A stretch of DNA of 64,000 nucleotides from the NCBI RefSeq assembly GCF_001426195.1, contig NZ_LMRS01000023.1:352044-416043 (forward strand). The letters are read 5' to 3'. The DNA comes from Sphingomonas sp. Leaf339 (GTDB lineage Bacteria > Pseudomonadota > Alphaproteobacteria > Sphingomonadales > Sphingomonadaceae). The notes beneath the pieces are model-generated. The model did no database searches. It was not told the DNA's origin and saw only the letters and a list, made by a program, of their open reading frames with translations. Positions 16,491 through 25,696 of this stretch are shown here, one piece after another (position 1 is the first letter of the stretch; each line of letters starts with the position of its first letter). The translations under genes and the position numbers were made by a program.

Positions 16491-17630
16491 TCAGGCGAAG
16501 GTCACGCGGGTACGACGACGGCCGCGACGCAGCGCCATGCCGGTCAGGCCGAACCCGGTCAGCATCATCGCCCAGGTCGACGGCTCCGGCACCGCCAGCA
16601 CGCTGCTGATCCAGCTGGCGTGGATCGAGGTGGGGACGAAGCCGTTGAATTCACCGAAGGTGGAATTCAGTTCCTCGTCGACGTCGCCGGTCTCGGTTCC
16701 GAACGTCAGCCCGAATGAATTGACGCTGGAGATCTTGCCATCGACGAAGCTGGGACCGCCCGAATCGCCACCGGCGATCGACACCTCGGTTGCGCCGCGG
16801 CCCAGATTGCAGAACTTATAGCTTTCGACGCCGACCAGGCCGGTCAGGATGCACGAGCCGTCATTGGCGCGCCGGCCGTTATCGAAATCGGACAGGTAGG
16901 TGTAGTCGGTCTGCGCGCCATCGCTGAGGAAATCGAGAGCGCCATTGATGGTGCTATCGCCCAGGCGGAAGTCGTAGGTGTTGTCGCCCTGACGACGCCG
17001 GCCGACGCCGAGATCGTCACCGACATTGCCGCCGGTCGACGATCGCGCGCCATAACCGGTGACGTTGAAATCGGTGCCGGTCAGGTCGTTGGTGTACAGG
17101 CCATATCCCTGCGCGAACAACGGTGCGGCCTGCGACAGGCGCAGGACGGCGATGTCGTTCTGATCGATGACCTGGCCGGTATAGTCCGCGTTGACGAAAT
17201 ACTCGCTGACCGAGATCGCGGTCGCCAGCGGGCTCTGGAACGTCACCAGATCGGGATCGGTACCGTTGTAGAAATAGGCCGTGGTCGAGATCGGATTGGC
17301 GGTGCCGGCGCCATCGCTGACGCAGTGGCCGGCGGTCAGGATCGACATGCGGTCGGCCATCAGCGCACCCGAACAGATGAAGCTGCCGGCGGCGCCGCGG
17401 TTCATGATGAGCGAGACGACGCCGCTATATTTCGCGTCGGTCGCCCAATAGATCGGATTGCCCGGCGGTACGGCGACCTGCGTGCCGGTGCCGGTCGTGC
17501 CGACAATGGAGTTGGAGGCGGTATAGGACAGGCCGTTGCTGCTGCCCGTCACCGTGGCCGCCATGGAAGGGCTGGCGATCGCCAGTGCGAAGGCAGCCGT
17601 CATCGTGCGGCGGAACATACGCTTTGTCAT
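16491..17630 (-). CDS. Secreted trypsin-like serine protease with PEP-CTERM anchor
   Basis: The 379-residue precursor has a cleavable signal peptide ending at SPSMAA, a chymotrypsin-fold protease domain and a C-terminal PEP-CTERM sorting signal (VPEPSTWAMM, a hydrophobic helix, then RRGRRR). The catalytic triad is visible as H102 (LTAGHC), D159 (QNDIAVLRL) and S290 (GGDSGGP). PEP-CTERM proteins are processed by an exosortase during export, usually together with surface polysaccharide; no exosortase is in this window. The aspartate-rich insert between D159 and S290 (around DDLGVGRRRQGDNTYDF) looks like a surface loop. It is a single-gene transcript with its own terminator. Confidence 0.92.
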   Translation of the reverse strand: MTKRMFRRTMTAAFALAIASPSMAATVTGSSNGLSYTASNSIVGTTGTGTQVAVPPGNPIYWATDAKYSGVVSLIMNRGAAGSFICSGALMADRMSILTAGHCVSDGAGTANPISTTAYFYNGTDPDLVTFQSPLATAISVSEYFVNADYTGQVIDQNDIAVLRLSQAAPLFAQGYGLYTNDLTGTDFNVTGYGARSSTGGNVGDDLGVGRRRQGDNTYDFRLGDSTINGALDFLSDGAQTDYTYLSDFDNGRRANDGSCILTGLVGVESYKFCNLGRGATEVSIAGGDSGGPSFVDGKISSVNSFGLTFGTETGDVDEELNSTFGEFNGFVPTSIHASWISSVLAVPEPSTWAMMLTGFGLTGMALRRGRRRTRVTFA

Positions 17631-17786
17631 GAAATCTCCCCGTTTTCAGGGGCGTGTCCGTTCCCGCGAACGATAACGATCATGCCTCCCGTGCACAGGA
17701 AGCTATCATGCAGTGCAGCAAGGTAAAGCCGTTTTTAACTGGAATTGTTAACCGCCGATGACTATTCCTGCTGCGCTGCGTTATTT

Positions 17787-20006
17787 TTACGCCAGTGCCG
17801 CATCCGACCCCATCAGGGTTGGGAAGAAGCCTTCATGGGCGGCCCGCAGCGAATCGAGCGCCACCACATCGTCGCGGTCGGGCCGTTCGAAGATCAGGCG
17901 CTTGCCGCCGGTGCGACCCAGCGGTTCGACATCGACCTCTGCATTCAGCGCGGCACCGAGGAAATCGAGCAGCGCATGGTCGTGGACGGTGACGATATAG
18001 ACGCCCTGATCCTCCGCAAAGAACGAGCGCGCGCAGTCATAGGGCTGCTTGCGGTCGATCATCGCGCCGATGCCGCCGGCCAGCGCCATTTCGGCGATGG
18101 TCACCGCGATGCCGCCATCGGACACATCGTGGCAGGCGGTCAGTTGCCCCGCGCGGATCGCCTCGCGGATGAAATCACCGGTGCGGCGTTCGGCGGCGAG
18201 ATCGACCGGCGGCGGCGGTCCTTCCTCGCGCCCGTGCACCTCGCGCAGCCACAGCGACTGGCCGAGATGGCCACCGCGCGTGCCGACGGTCAGGATGATG
18301 TCGCCGGTGGCTTTGAACGCGATCGTCATGCTCTTCGACCAGTCTGGCATCAGGCCGACACCGCCGATCGCGGGCGTGGGCAGGATGGCGGAGCCGCCGC
18401 CGGTCGCCTTCGATTCGTTATAAAGCGACACGTTGCCCGACACGATCGGGAAATCGAGCGCGATGCACGCCTGGCTCATGCCATCGAGGCAGCCGACGAT
18501 CTGGCCCATGATCTCGGGCCGCTGCGGATTGGCGAAGTTCAGGCAGTTGGTGACGGCGAGCGGCGTCGCGCCGACTGCGGTCAGGTTGCGCCATGCCTCG
18601 GCCACCGCCTGCTTGCCGCCTTCGACCGGGTCGGCGAAGCAATAACGCGGCGTGCAGTCGGTGGTCATCGCCAGTGCCTTGTCCGTGCCGTGGACGCGGA
18701 CGACGGCGGCGTCGCCACCGGGGCGCTGCACGGTGTCGGCGCCGACCATGTGGTCATACTGCTCCCAGATCCAGCGACGGCTGGCGATGTCGGGCGATCC
18801 CATCAGCGTCAGCAGATCGGCGGCGATATCCGGCGAGCCGGGCGTGTTCTGGAGCGGGGCGGGCTTCGGCGTCGGTACGTGCGGCCGGTCATAGAGCGGT
18901 GCCTCGTCGGCCAGCGGCCCGAGCGGAATGTCGCAGACCGTCTCACCCTTCCACGTCAACACCATGCGGCAGGTATCGGTGACGCGGCCGATGACCGCGA
19001 AATCCAGTTCCCATTTGCGGAAGATCGCCTCGGCCTCCGACTCGCGGCCGGGCTTCAGCACCATCAACATGCGCTCCTGCGATTCGGAGAGCATCATCTC
19101 GTACGGCGTCATACCGGTTTCGCGCTGCGGCACGTCGTCCATGACCAGTTCGATGCCGACACCGCCCTTCGACGCCATCTCGACCGACGAGGAAGTGAGG
19201 CCGGCGGCGCCCATGTCCTGGATCGCGACGATCACGTCGGTCGCCATCAGTTCCAGGCACGCCTCGATCAGCAGCTTCTCGGTAAAGGGATCGCCCACCT
19301 GCACGGTCGGGCGCTTGGCATCGGCATCGTCGCCGAAATCGGCCGAGGCCATGGTCGCGCCGTGGATGCCGTCGCGCCCGGTCTTCGACCCGACATAGAC
19401 GATCGGATTGCCGATGCCGCTGGCGGCGGAATAGAAGATCTTGTCCTGATCGGCGACGCCGACGGTCATCGCGTTGACCAGGATGTTGCCGTCATAGGCG
19501 GGGTGGAAATTCACCTCGCCGCCCACCGTCGGCACGCCGACGCAATTGCCATAGCCGCCGATGCCCGACACGACGCCGGAGATCAGGTGCCGCATCTTCG
19601 GATGATCGGGCCGACCGAAGCGCAGCGCGTTCAGGTTCGCGACCGGCCGCGCGCCCATCGTGAATACGTCGCGCAGGATGCCGCCGACCCCCGTCGCCGC
19701 ACCCTGATAGGGTTCGATATAGGACGGGTGGTTGTGGCTCTCCATCTTGAAGATCGCCGCCTGTCCATCACCTATATCGATCACGCCGGCATTCTCGCCG
19801 GGGCCGCAGATGACGTGCGGGCCGGTGGTCGGCAGCTTCTTCAGGTGGAGGCGGCTGGATTTGTAGCTGCAATGCTCGGACCACATGACCGAGAAGATGC
19901 CGAGTTCGACCAGATTGGGTTCGCGCCCCAACGCATGCAGCACGCGCTCATATTCTTCCGGGGAGAGGCCGTGCTCGGCGACGATCGTGGCGGTGATCTC
20001 GGTCAT
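17787..20006 (-). CDS. purL: Phosphoribosylformylglycinamidine synthase subunit PurL
   Basis: This enzyme of de novo purine synthesis converts FGAR to FGAM with ATP and glutamine-derived ammonia. The 739-residue size is that of the small PurL, which works with separate PurQ and PurS subunits. Recognisable blocks are [12 protein letters not shown] near residue 44, [21 protein letters not shown], and the second AIR-synthase-like half with GNVSLYNES and [11 protein letters not shown]. It is monocistronic here, with a gap of over 200 bp upstream; purQ and purS are not in the window. Confidence 0.97.
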   Translation of the reverse strand: MTEITATIVAEHGLSPEEYERVLHALGREPNLVELGIFSVMWSEHCSYKSSRLHLKKLPTTGPHVICGPGENAGVIDIGDGQAAIFKMESHNHPSYIEPYQGAATGVGGILRDVFTMGARPVANLNALRFGRPDHPKMRHLISGVVSGIGGYGNCVGVPTVGGEVNFHPAYDGNILVNAMTVGVADQDKIFYSAASGIGNPIVYVGSKTGRDGIHGATMASADFGDDADAKRPTVQVGDPFTEKLLIEACLELMATDVIVAIQDMGAAGLTSSSVEMASKGGVGIELVMDDVPQRETGMTPYEMMLSESQERMLMVLKPGRESEAEAIFRKWELDFAVIGRVTDTCRMVLTWKGETVCDIPLGPLADEAPLYDRPHVPTPKPAPLQNTPGSPDIAADLLTLMGSPDIASRRWIWEQYDHMVGADTVQRPGGDAAVVRVHGTDKALAMTTDCTPRYCFADPVEGGKQAVAEAWRNLTAVGATPLAVTNCLNFANPQRPEIMGQIVGCLDGMSQACIALDFPIVSGNVSLYNESKATGGGSAILPTPAIGGVGLMPDWSKSMTIAFKATGDIILTVGTRGGHLGQSLWLREVHGREEGPPPPVDLAAERRTGDFIREAIRAGQLTACHDVSDGGIAVTIAEMALAGGIGAMIDRKQPYDCARSFFAEDQGVYIVTVHDHALLDFLGAALNAEVDVEPLGRTGGKRLIFERPDRDDVVALDSLRAAHEGFFPTLMGSDAALA

Positions 20007-20168
20007 GGCGCGCAGATAGCGGGGGATGGCCCGCCATGCCAGCGTCGCCGCGATTTCCCCCGAAATGACGCTTATTGTGGCAGGTTGGACATAATTTTTA
20101 GAGGTTTTTCCGCTACGGCGGCAACGACCGTCGGTATTCGGCGGTTGTCATTCCGTGTCACTACGGGG

Positions 20169-20209
20169 CTGGGGGCAGCGTCCAATTCCGGACGCTGCCC
20201 CCAGTTTTT
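20169..20209 (+). terminator. Strong 15-bp hairpin with T-tract between purL and map
   Basis: A perfect 15-bp stem (20169-20183 with 20190-20204, loop AATTCC) is followed on the plus strand by TTTTT. On the minus strand it lies 13 bp after the map stop but has no T-tract. It may still end map transcription, yet its polarity points the other way. Confidence 0.65.
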
Positions 20210-20221
20210 CCGGCAGGACGA

Positions 20222-21049
20222 TCAGGAATAGGGCGGCTGGTGCAGGCCGGCGGGGCTGGTCGTGAAGATCTCGCACCCCGTATCGGTGATGCCGATCGAA
20301 TGTTCGAACTGCGCCGACAGCGACCGGTCGCGCGTCACCGCCGTCCAGCCGTCGTCGAGCAGCTTCACGTCGGGACGGCCGATGTTGATCATCGGTTCGA
20401 TGGTGAAGATCATGCCGGGCCGCAATTGCGGGCCGGTGCCGGGGCGGCCGACATGGACGACCTCGGGCGCATCATGGAACAACCGGCCAAGACCATGACC
20501 GCAGAAATCGCGGACGACGCCGTAACGGTGCGATTCGGCATGGCGCTGCACGGCATGGGCGATGTCGCCCATATGGTTGCCGGGCTTCGCCTGTTCGATG
20601 CCGAGCATCAGGCACTCATACGTCACCTCGACCAGCCGTCGCGCCTTCAGCGGCACGTCGCCGATCAGGTACATGCGGCTGGAATCGCCGTGCCAGCCGT
20701 CCAGGATCGGCGTGACGTCGACATTGACGATATCGCCCGACTTCAACGCCTTGTCCGACGGGATGCCGTGGCACACGACATGGTTGATCGAGATGCAGGT
20801 GGAATGCATATAGCCGCGATATCCCAGCGTCGCCGGCACCCCGCCGCCGGCCAAGATGAAATCATAGATCATCCGGTCGACCGCGGCGGTGGTGACGCCC
20901 GGCACCATGTGCGGGACCAGCATGTCGAGCGTTTCGGCGGCGAGCCGCCCCGCCTTGTGCATGCCGGCAAAGGCGGCGGGGCCGTGCAGCTTGATGGCGC
21001 CGGTACGCGCATCGGGCGCGTCGGAGGTTACGGTGACATATTCGGTCAT
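20222..21049 (-). CDS. map: Methionine aminopeptidase, type I
   Basis: The enzyme removes the initiator methionine from nascent proteins. The 275 residues from ATG 21049 show the type I fold. The metal ligands sit in VNVDVTPILDGWHGDSSRMY (two aspartates), in the C-terminal half at FCGHGLGRLFH (histidine) and in FTIEPMI (glutamate), and a final glutamate is in SAQFEHSIGIT. The open frame continues far upstream, but that part is antisense to the CinA-like gene and is rejected. The gene diverges from the CinA-like gene with a 51-bp shared upstream region. Confidence 0.95.
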   Translation of the reverse strand: MTEYVTVTSDAPDARTGAIKLHGPAAFAGMHKAGRLAAETLDMLVPHMVPGVTTAAVDRMIYDFILAGGGVPATLGYRGYMHSTCISINHVVCHGIPSDKALKSGDIVNVDVTPILDGWHGDSSRMYLIGDVPLKARRLVEVTYECLMLGIEQAKPGNHMGDIAHAVQRHAESHRYGVVRDFCGHGLGRLFHDAPEVVHVGRPGTGPQLRPGMIFTIEPMINIGRPDVKLLDDGWTAVTRDRSLSAQFEHSIGITDTGCEIFTTSPAGLHQPPYS

Positions 21050-21100
21050 GCCCCACGTTATAGCGTGGCGGGCGCCGATTTGCGAGGCTATGCCGCCGCC

Positions 21101-21859
21101 ATGGCAAGCGAACGCATCTGGACGGCCGCGCTGGTGGTCATCGGCGACGAGATCCTCTCCGGCCGGACGCAGGACAAGAATGTGGCGCAGCTCGCCACCT
21201 GGCTGAACGTGCAGGGCATCCGCCTGGCCGAGGTCCGCGTGGTGGCCGACCGCGAAGAGGCGATCGTCGAGGCGGTGAACACGCTGCGCGCACGCAACGA
21301 TTACCTGTTCACCACCGGCGGCATCGGCCCGACGCACGACGACATCACCGTCGATGCGATCGCAGCGGCGCTGGGTGTCGGCGTTGAGCATCACCCGGAC
21401 GCGATGGCGACGCTGACCCGCTATTACGAAACGCGCGGCGGCCTGACCGAGGCGCGGGCGCGGATGGCACGGGTGCCGGTGGGGGCGGGGCTGATCGAGA
21501 ACCGCGTGTCGGGTGCACCGGGCATTCGCATCGCCAACATCTTCATCATGGCGGGGGTCCCCCACATCACGGCCGGCATGCTCGATGCGCTGACGGGGAC
21601 GCTGGAGGGCGGACGCCCCGTCGTGTCGCGAACGATCGGTTGCTGGGTCGGTGAGAGCGAGGTCGCCGATATCCTGCGCGCGACGGAAAAGGCGCATGAA
21701 GAGGTCGCGATCGGCAGCTATCCGTTCTTCCGCGAAGGCCGGACGGGCGCCAACTTCGTCGTGCGGAGCGCCGATCCGGCGCGGGTCGATGCCTGTCTGG
21801 CAGACCTGACGGCGGCATTGCGGGCGGCGGGCCGCGAGGTAATCGACGACGGTATCTGA
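21101..21859 (+). CDS. CinA-like molybdopterin-binding domain protein (COG1058)
   Basis: The 252-residue protein has a single MoaB/MogA-like fold: VIGDEILSGRTQDKN at the N terminus and FTTGGIGPTHDDITVDAIA in the middle are the signature loops. It lacks the C-terminal nicotinamide-nucleotide amidase domain of full CinA, so it is the short COG1058 form, which is common in alphaproteobacteria. That class has been linked to ADP-ribose or nicotinamide-nucleotide pyrophosphatase activity; the role here is inferred. The ATG at 21101 is chosen because the homologous region starts immediately after it. It is divergent from map. Confidence 0.9.
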   Translation: MASERIWTAALVVIGDEILSGRTQDKNVAQLATWLNVQGIRLAEVRVVADREEAIVEAVNTLRARNDYLFTTGGIGPTHDDITVDAIAAALGVGVEHHPDAMATLTRYYETRGGLTEARARMARVPVGAGLIENRVSGAPGIRIANIFIMAGVPHITAGMLDALTGTLEGGRPVVSRTIGCWVGESEVADILRATEKAHEEVAIGSYPFFREGRTGANFVVRSADPARVDACLADLTAALRAAGREVIDDGI

Positions 21860-21960
21860 TCTACGCGTGCAACAACTGCAATCGCAGCGACCGACTGCGC
21901 AGTTGTGATAGCCGGCCGGTGACGACACATGGAACTATGCGCTGCAATGCAGCAAATTCC

Positions 21961-22107
21961 ATGTCCGAGGTTACCATGTTCAGCCTGATCGCGCTCTATC
22001 TCGATTACCGGAAGCAGCAGACCGCCGCACCGGTCATGACCTTTGCCGCCGTCGCCACGCCCGCCAACGACCGTGAACCGATGCACGCCAAGGCACGCGC
22101 CGCCTGA
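21961..22107 (+). CDS. Possible 48-residue protein
   Basis: A short frame begins at ATG 21961, or at ATG 21976, and has a hydrophobic N terminus (MFSLIALYLDYRKQQ) followed by a polar tail. The aromatic, membrane-like start and the lack of any competing gene make it plausible. There is no clear ribosome-binding site and no recognised family. It sits between the CinA-like gene and a convergent membrane protein. Confidence 0.35.
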   Translation: MSEVTMFSLIALYLDYRKQQTAAPVMTFAAVATPANDREPMHAKARAA

Positions 22108-22126
22108 TCCGTCTAGCGTGGTACCG

Positions 22127-22477
22127 TCAGGCCGTGGTGCTACGCCTTACCCACCACAGGTAAGCCAGCACCCCTGCACCGACGATCACGCTGACCGCGG
22201 CGATCTGCCAATTGCTGGTTCGCTCGTCCGCTGGCCCGAATGCGGCCGCCACCCCGATCGCCGCGCCAGCCGAGACCATGATCCAGCCCAAAAGGCCGGT
22301 GGACAGGCGCGATTCGGGTTCCAGTGTCGCGATGAGCAGACGAGCGCTTTCCGGATCGGTCTTCAGCGCGCGCCGTAGCGTACCGTGAACGATCATCTGC
22401 GAAATCAGCTTGCGCACCTGCACCGCAAGAAGCAGCAGCATCGTCAGTGCGGCGATCGGAAGAATGACTTCCTGCAT
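22127..22477 (-). CDS. Small membrane protein, unknown function
   Basis: The protein has 116 residues. It starts with a membrane helix (VILPIAALTMLLLLAVQV), continues with a cytoplasmic segment (LRRALKTDPESARLLIATLE), and ends with two more helices (GLLGWIMVSAGAAIGVAAAFG and IAAVSVIVGAGVLAYLWWV). The ATG at 22477 is preferred over a TTG one codon upstream. The arrangement resembles small sphingomonad proteins annotated only as hypothetical membrane proteins. No partner gene is evident. Confidence 0.65.
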   Translation of the reverse strand: MQEVILPIAALTMLLLLAVQVRKLISQMIVHGTLRRALKTDPESARLLIATLEPESRLSTGLLGWIMVSAGAAIGVAAAFGPADERTSNWQIAAVSVIVGAGVLAYLWWVRRSTTA

Positions 22478-22630
22478 CAATGTCCGCGCCGATTGTCATT
22501 CGAAACACGATCACATGCGACGGTATTGCGGCGGTATAGAGCGGGTGAAGGGAACATGCCACAAAGATAAGTGGCTGTAGGCCCGCGCACGATATCGTCA
22601 ATGAACGCTAGTGCCTGTTTGCGAACAGAA

Positions 22631-23212
22631 TCATTTGTGTATTGAGGCAGAGGCGAACGCGTCCAAGACATTAGCGGCTGCAAGAGTGGAGTCTGGCGTC
22701 GTGCAACTGGCTTCTCGCCTCACATACAGCGGTGTCGGTTGTCCTAAAGCAACTTCCATGGTTACAAGAGGTCCATCAGCGCAGACCCAAATCTCGTCGC
22801 CTTTGACCGGGCTGGGAGCGACTAACTCGCTGCGGGGTAGTAGCGTATCAAACAGGGTCGATTTCAGCTTTTCGAAGTCTGCGCGAGCCAGGACGCGAGA
22901 GATATATGATGTCTGCCTGATACGATCTTCGCGAGATACGCCCTTGATTATTGTCAATCGGGCGGTGGCGTTATCGGGCAACACCATTATCTGACTGACG
23001 GTCACTGCCCCTCTGCCATCAGACCTGTAAAGCCGTATCGCGTCCGCCGATCGTGACAGAGGTGCTAAGCGAAGTTGAAGCCGCATGGCCTCATACCAAG
23101 GGGGTTGAGATTGTACTTTCCTGGGTCTTCTTTGAGCGGCTGCCTCCAGGGCGATGCTTGAGACGAGCGCCGTCATCAGCCAATTGCGGAGCAGCGAGCA
23201 AGATGCAGACAT
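22631..23212 (-). CDS. Secreted protein of unknown function
   Basis: The 193-residue precursor has a signal peptide (LMTALVSSIALEAAA, likely cleaved before QRRP). The mature part is soluble; two cysteines late in the chain (WVCADGP and ASCTTP) could form a disulfide. No family was recognised. The gene has clearly lower GC and different codon use from its neighbours, and it stands alone next to a tRNA gene. That placement suggests recent acquisition, although no integrase or attachment repeat was seen. Confidence 0.6.
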   Translation of the reverse strand: MSASCSLLRNWLMTALVSSIALEAAAQRRPRKVQSQPPWYEAMRLQLRLAPLSRSADAIRLYRSDGRGAVTVSQIMVLPDNATARLTIIKGVSREDRIRQTSYISRVLARADFEKLKSTLFDTLLPRSELVAPSPVKGDEIWVCADGPLVTMEVALGQPTPLYVRREASCTTPDSTLAAANVLDAFASASIHK

Positions 23213-23311
23213 AGCGGCACTACTATTCGATTGAGTGCCCGCTTTCCACCCAAACCCCGCCGTTCATACCATGATTGGACGAGAGCTGGAGCCGGTTCGT
23301 AGGAAAAGGCG

Positions 23312-23385
23312 TGGAGCGGGTGAAGGGAATCGAACCCTCGTCGTAAGCTTGGGAAGCTTCTGCTCTGCCATTGAGCTACACCCGC
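23312..23385 (-). tRNA. tRNA-Gly (anticodon CCC)
   Basis: The sequence folds as a cloverleaf with acceptor stem GCGGGTG/CACCCGC, D-arm GCTCAATGGCAGAGC, anticodon loop TTCCCAA (anticodon CCC at 23353-23351), and T-arm GAGGGTTCGATTCCCTT. The CCA end is encoded (23314-23312) after a T discriminator. The outermost anticodon-stem pair is mismatched. Confidence 0.95.
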
Positions 23386-23479
23386 AGGCGCGGTGGCAAT
23401 CGGGGATTGCCGGGGCGCTGGACCACGCGCCGACTGCCACAGGTGACGCGTACCGGTCAACCGGGATGATCGCCGTGCA

Positions 23480-24874
23480 TCACAGTCCTTCGGTCATCCA
23501 GTGCGCGTTCGACAGGCGGCGGGCGAGGTCGGCGCATTGGCGGCGGATATCGGGGACGGCGACGATCTCCCAAAAGCTGCCGCGCGTCATCGGGCCGATG
23601 CAGTGGAGGTCGGGCTGCGCGACGCCGTGGCGGTCGATCACCCGCGATCCGGCGTCGACGTCGATGCCCAGCCGCAATCCGTCGGGGCGGACCATGCCGG
23701 TGCCGACCATCTGGCGCAGCAGCGGCTCGGCGGTGCGCAGCACGTCGCCCTGCGGGCCGGTGCAGTTGACGATGCGCCGGGCGGTGATCGTGCGAGATTG
23801 ATCGGCGTGACGTGGCCGCCAGCGCACGCGCGCGCCGTTCGGCACTGGCGTCGTGTCGATCGTCTTGCCGGCGGCGAAGGTCAGCTGGCCGCTGGCCACC
23901 AGCCGGTCGATCCGGTCGGCGACGGCGGGTGCGAGGCGGTGGCGATGGACGTCCCAGAACGGCCGGCAATGGCGCAAGAAACGCGCACGGGTGGTGTCGT
24001 CCTGACGCTCCCACCAACGCTGCGTCACCGGGCGCAGCGCATCGACCGCCGCGCGCCAGCCCTTTTGCTCGGCCTCTGCACGAACCGTCGCCACGATCTG
24101 CGACAAGGGCAGATCGGGCGGATCGCTCAGACCGGCGGCGGGCGGGCTGCCATCGACATGGCGGCGCGGCGAAAGCCCGCGCCGGGACAGGGCCAGGATC
24201 GGCCCCGTAAAGCCGGAGGCGTCGAGATGCAGCGCGATGTCGATCGCGGTGAGCCCCGATCCGATCAGCACGACGGTGTCGTCCGGGCTGAGCCCGGCGG
24301 CGGGGTCAGTGGCCCAGGGATCATCGACATAAACATCGGCGGGCAGCGCCGCGACGTCGATCCCCGGCGGCACGTGCGGGGGCAGGTTGCCGAGCGTCAG
24401 CACCACCGCGTCTGCCGCCAACGGCGCACCCTCCGCCAGCGTCAGGCGCAGATCGGTCGGCGTGCGCTCGATCGCCGACACCTCGTCCGCGACGATCGTC
24501 AGGCGGTCGCCGGCCCGCTCGCGCACTTCGGCCAGCGTGGCGCGCAGATAGCTGCCATAGGTCGATCGCGCGACGAAGGCGGCGGGTGGCGCGTCGCCCT
24601 GCGTGCGGAGCCAGCGGGCGAAGTGATCGGGATCGTCGGGAAACGCGCTCATGCCCGCCGCACGGACGTTGAGCAATTGATCGGGCCGGGCCGCGCCATA
24701 GGCGATGCCGCGCGCCAGCCGTCGCGGTGCACGTTCGATCAGCGTGGCGCGGGGGCCGCCAAAACGGAACAGGTTGATCGCCATCAACGTGCCGCTGAAA
24801 CCGCCACCGACGATCGCGACATGGCTGCCGGGCGGCAGATAGCCCGCCACGACGGGGTTCGATGCGTACATCAT
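23480..24874 (-). CDS. FAD/NAD(P)-binding protein (YdhS-like family)
   Basis: The 464-residue flavoprotein has an N-terminal Rossmann FAD loop (VAIVGGGFSGTLMAINL, residues 18-34) and the family-specific segment RGIAYGAARPDQLLNVRAAGMSAF. A second nucleotide-binding loop follows at VVLIGSGLTAIDIALHL. This pattern fits the FAD-NAD(P)-binding domain family that includes E. coli YdhS and amine or hydroxylamine-forming monooxygenase relatives. Substrate is unknown. It is the last gene of a minus-strand unit with a PhnD-like protein (18-bp gap) and a membrane desaturase, so it may supply reducing power or act on the same metabolite. Confidence 0.85.
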   Translation of the reverse strand: MMYASNPVVAGYLPPGSHVAIVGGGFSGTLMAINLFRFGGPRATLIERAPRRLARGIAYGAARPDQLLNVRAAGMSAFPDDPDHFARWLRTQGDAPPAAFVARSTYGSYLRATLAEVRERAGDRLTIVADEVSAIERTPTDLRLTLAEGAPLAADAVVLTLGNLPPHVPPGIDVAALPADVYVDDPWATDPAAGLSPDDTVVLIGSGLTAIDIALHLDASGFTGPILALSRRGLSPRRHVDGSPPAAGLSDPPDLPLSQIVATVRAEAEQKGWRAAVDALRPVTQRWWERQDDTTRARFLRHCRPFWDVHRHRLAPAVADRIDRLVASGQLTFAAGKTIDTTPVPNGARVRWRPRHADQSRTITARRIVNCTGPQGDVLRTAEPLLRQMVGTGMVRPDGLRLGIDVDAGSRVIDRHGVAQPDLHCIGPMTRGSFWEIVAVPDIRRQCADLARRLSNAHWMTEGL

Positions 24875-24892
24875 GATCGCTCCGTGGGCCGG

Positions 24893-25696
24893 TCAGGCAA
24901 GGTCGGGATAACCCAGCGCCGCGGCGGTTTCCGCCATCGCACCCAGCGCGGCGAACGCATCTGGCGGCACGGGGACGATGCCGTGCAGGAACAGCGTCGC
25001 GCGGGCATCGTCAAGGGCAGGATCGGCCATCGCCTCCGTCAGGACGATGCGCAGTGCGGTGACGGTCTCGATCGGCGTGGTGCGGGCGGTGACGAAGGGC
25101 AGGGTAGGGGACGACGGCGTCTCGGCGACGATCCGCAGTCGCTCGACAAGATGGGGCTCGAACCGGGCGAGGCCGGCATGGCTCACCGCATCGATCGCTG
25201 TTAGATCTGCCTTGTCATTCAGGATGGCGCGGATGCTGTCGCGGTGGGATCCGGTGACGACGACATCGGCGAAGAAGCGCTCGCCGTGCGCCACGGGAGC
25301 GATGGCGGCGCGGAACAGGTTCATGCCGGTGTTGGACGCGGGATCGTTGATCGCGGCGCGGCGTCCACGAAAATCGGCCAGCGTGGCGGCGGCATCGGTG
25401 GCGCGGGCGACGATCAGGCTGCGGTGACGGCCCGCTGCGCACCCCGGCGCGTCGTAATCGGGCAGCGCCAGCACGCCGAGCGGCAGCGCATGGCTGACCA
25501 GCGGATAGCCGCACGCCTGCCCGAACAGCAAGGCCGGGTCGCGCCAGAGGTCTTCAGGCGCCCTGTCGCGCGTCAGATGGCGCGGTGCAGCGATGCCGCG
25601 CGCGATCAGCCGGGTAGCGATCGCGGTCCACAGGCGATCGTTGGCGGACGCTTGCGCCGGCAGGTCGTACATGCCGAGGAAGCTGCAGGCGATCAT
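24893..25696 (-). CDS. PhnD-like (phosphate/phosphonate binding type) protein without signal peptide
   Basis: The 267-residue protein resembles periplasmic binding proteins of the PhnD/NMT1 class: YPLVSHALPLGVLALPDYDAPG, the DFRGRRAAINDPASNTGMNLFRAA block and VVTGSHRDSIRAILNDKADLTAID are its typical lobes and hinge. It has neither a signal peptide nor a lipobox, so it should stay in the cytoplasm unless the start is wrong; no better upstream start exists because the ATG overlaps the desaturase stop (ATGA). No ABC permease or ATPase is nearby. It could be an enzyme or sensor derived from the binding-protein fold. Confidence 0.82.
   Translation of the reverse strand: MIACSFLGMYDLPAQASANDRLWTAIATRLIARGIAAPRHLTRDRAPEDLWRDPALLFGQACGYPLVSHALPLGVLALPDYDAPGCAAGRHRSLIVARATDAAATLADFRGRRAAINDPASNTGMNLFRAAIAPVAHGERFFADVVVTGSHRDSIRAILNDKADLTAIDAVSHAGLARFEPHLVERLRIVAETPSSPTLPFVTARTTPIETVTALRIVLTEAMADPALDDARATLFLHGIVPVPPDAFAALGAMAETAAALGYPDLA

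Noticed and set aside
17745..20231. 828-residue open frame on the plus strand opposite purL
   Set aside because: It is the antisense shadow of purL in high-GC codon use. The product is His/Arg/Gln-rich without any domain, while purL is unmistakable on the other strand.
20222..21928. Long N-terminal extension of methionine aminopeptidase
   Set aside because: The extra 293 codons are antisense to the CinA-like gene, and the family homology starts at ATG 21049.
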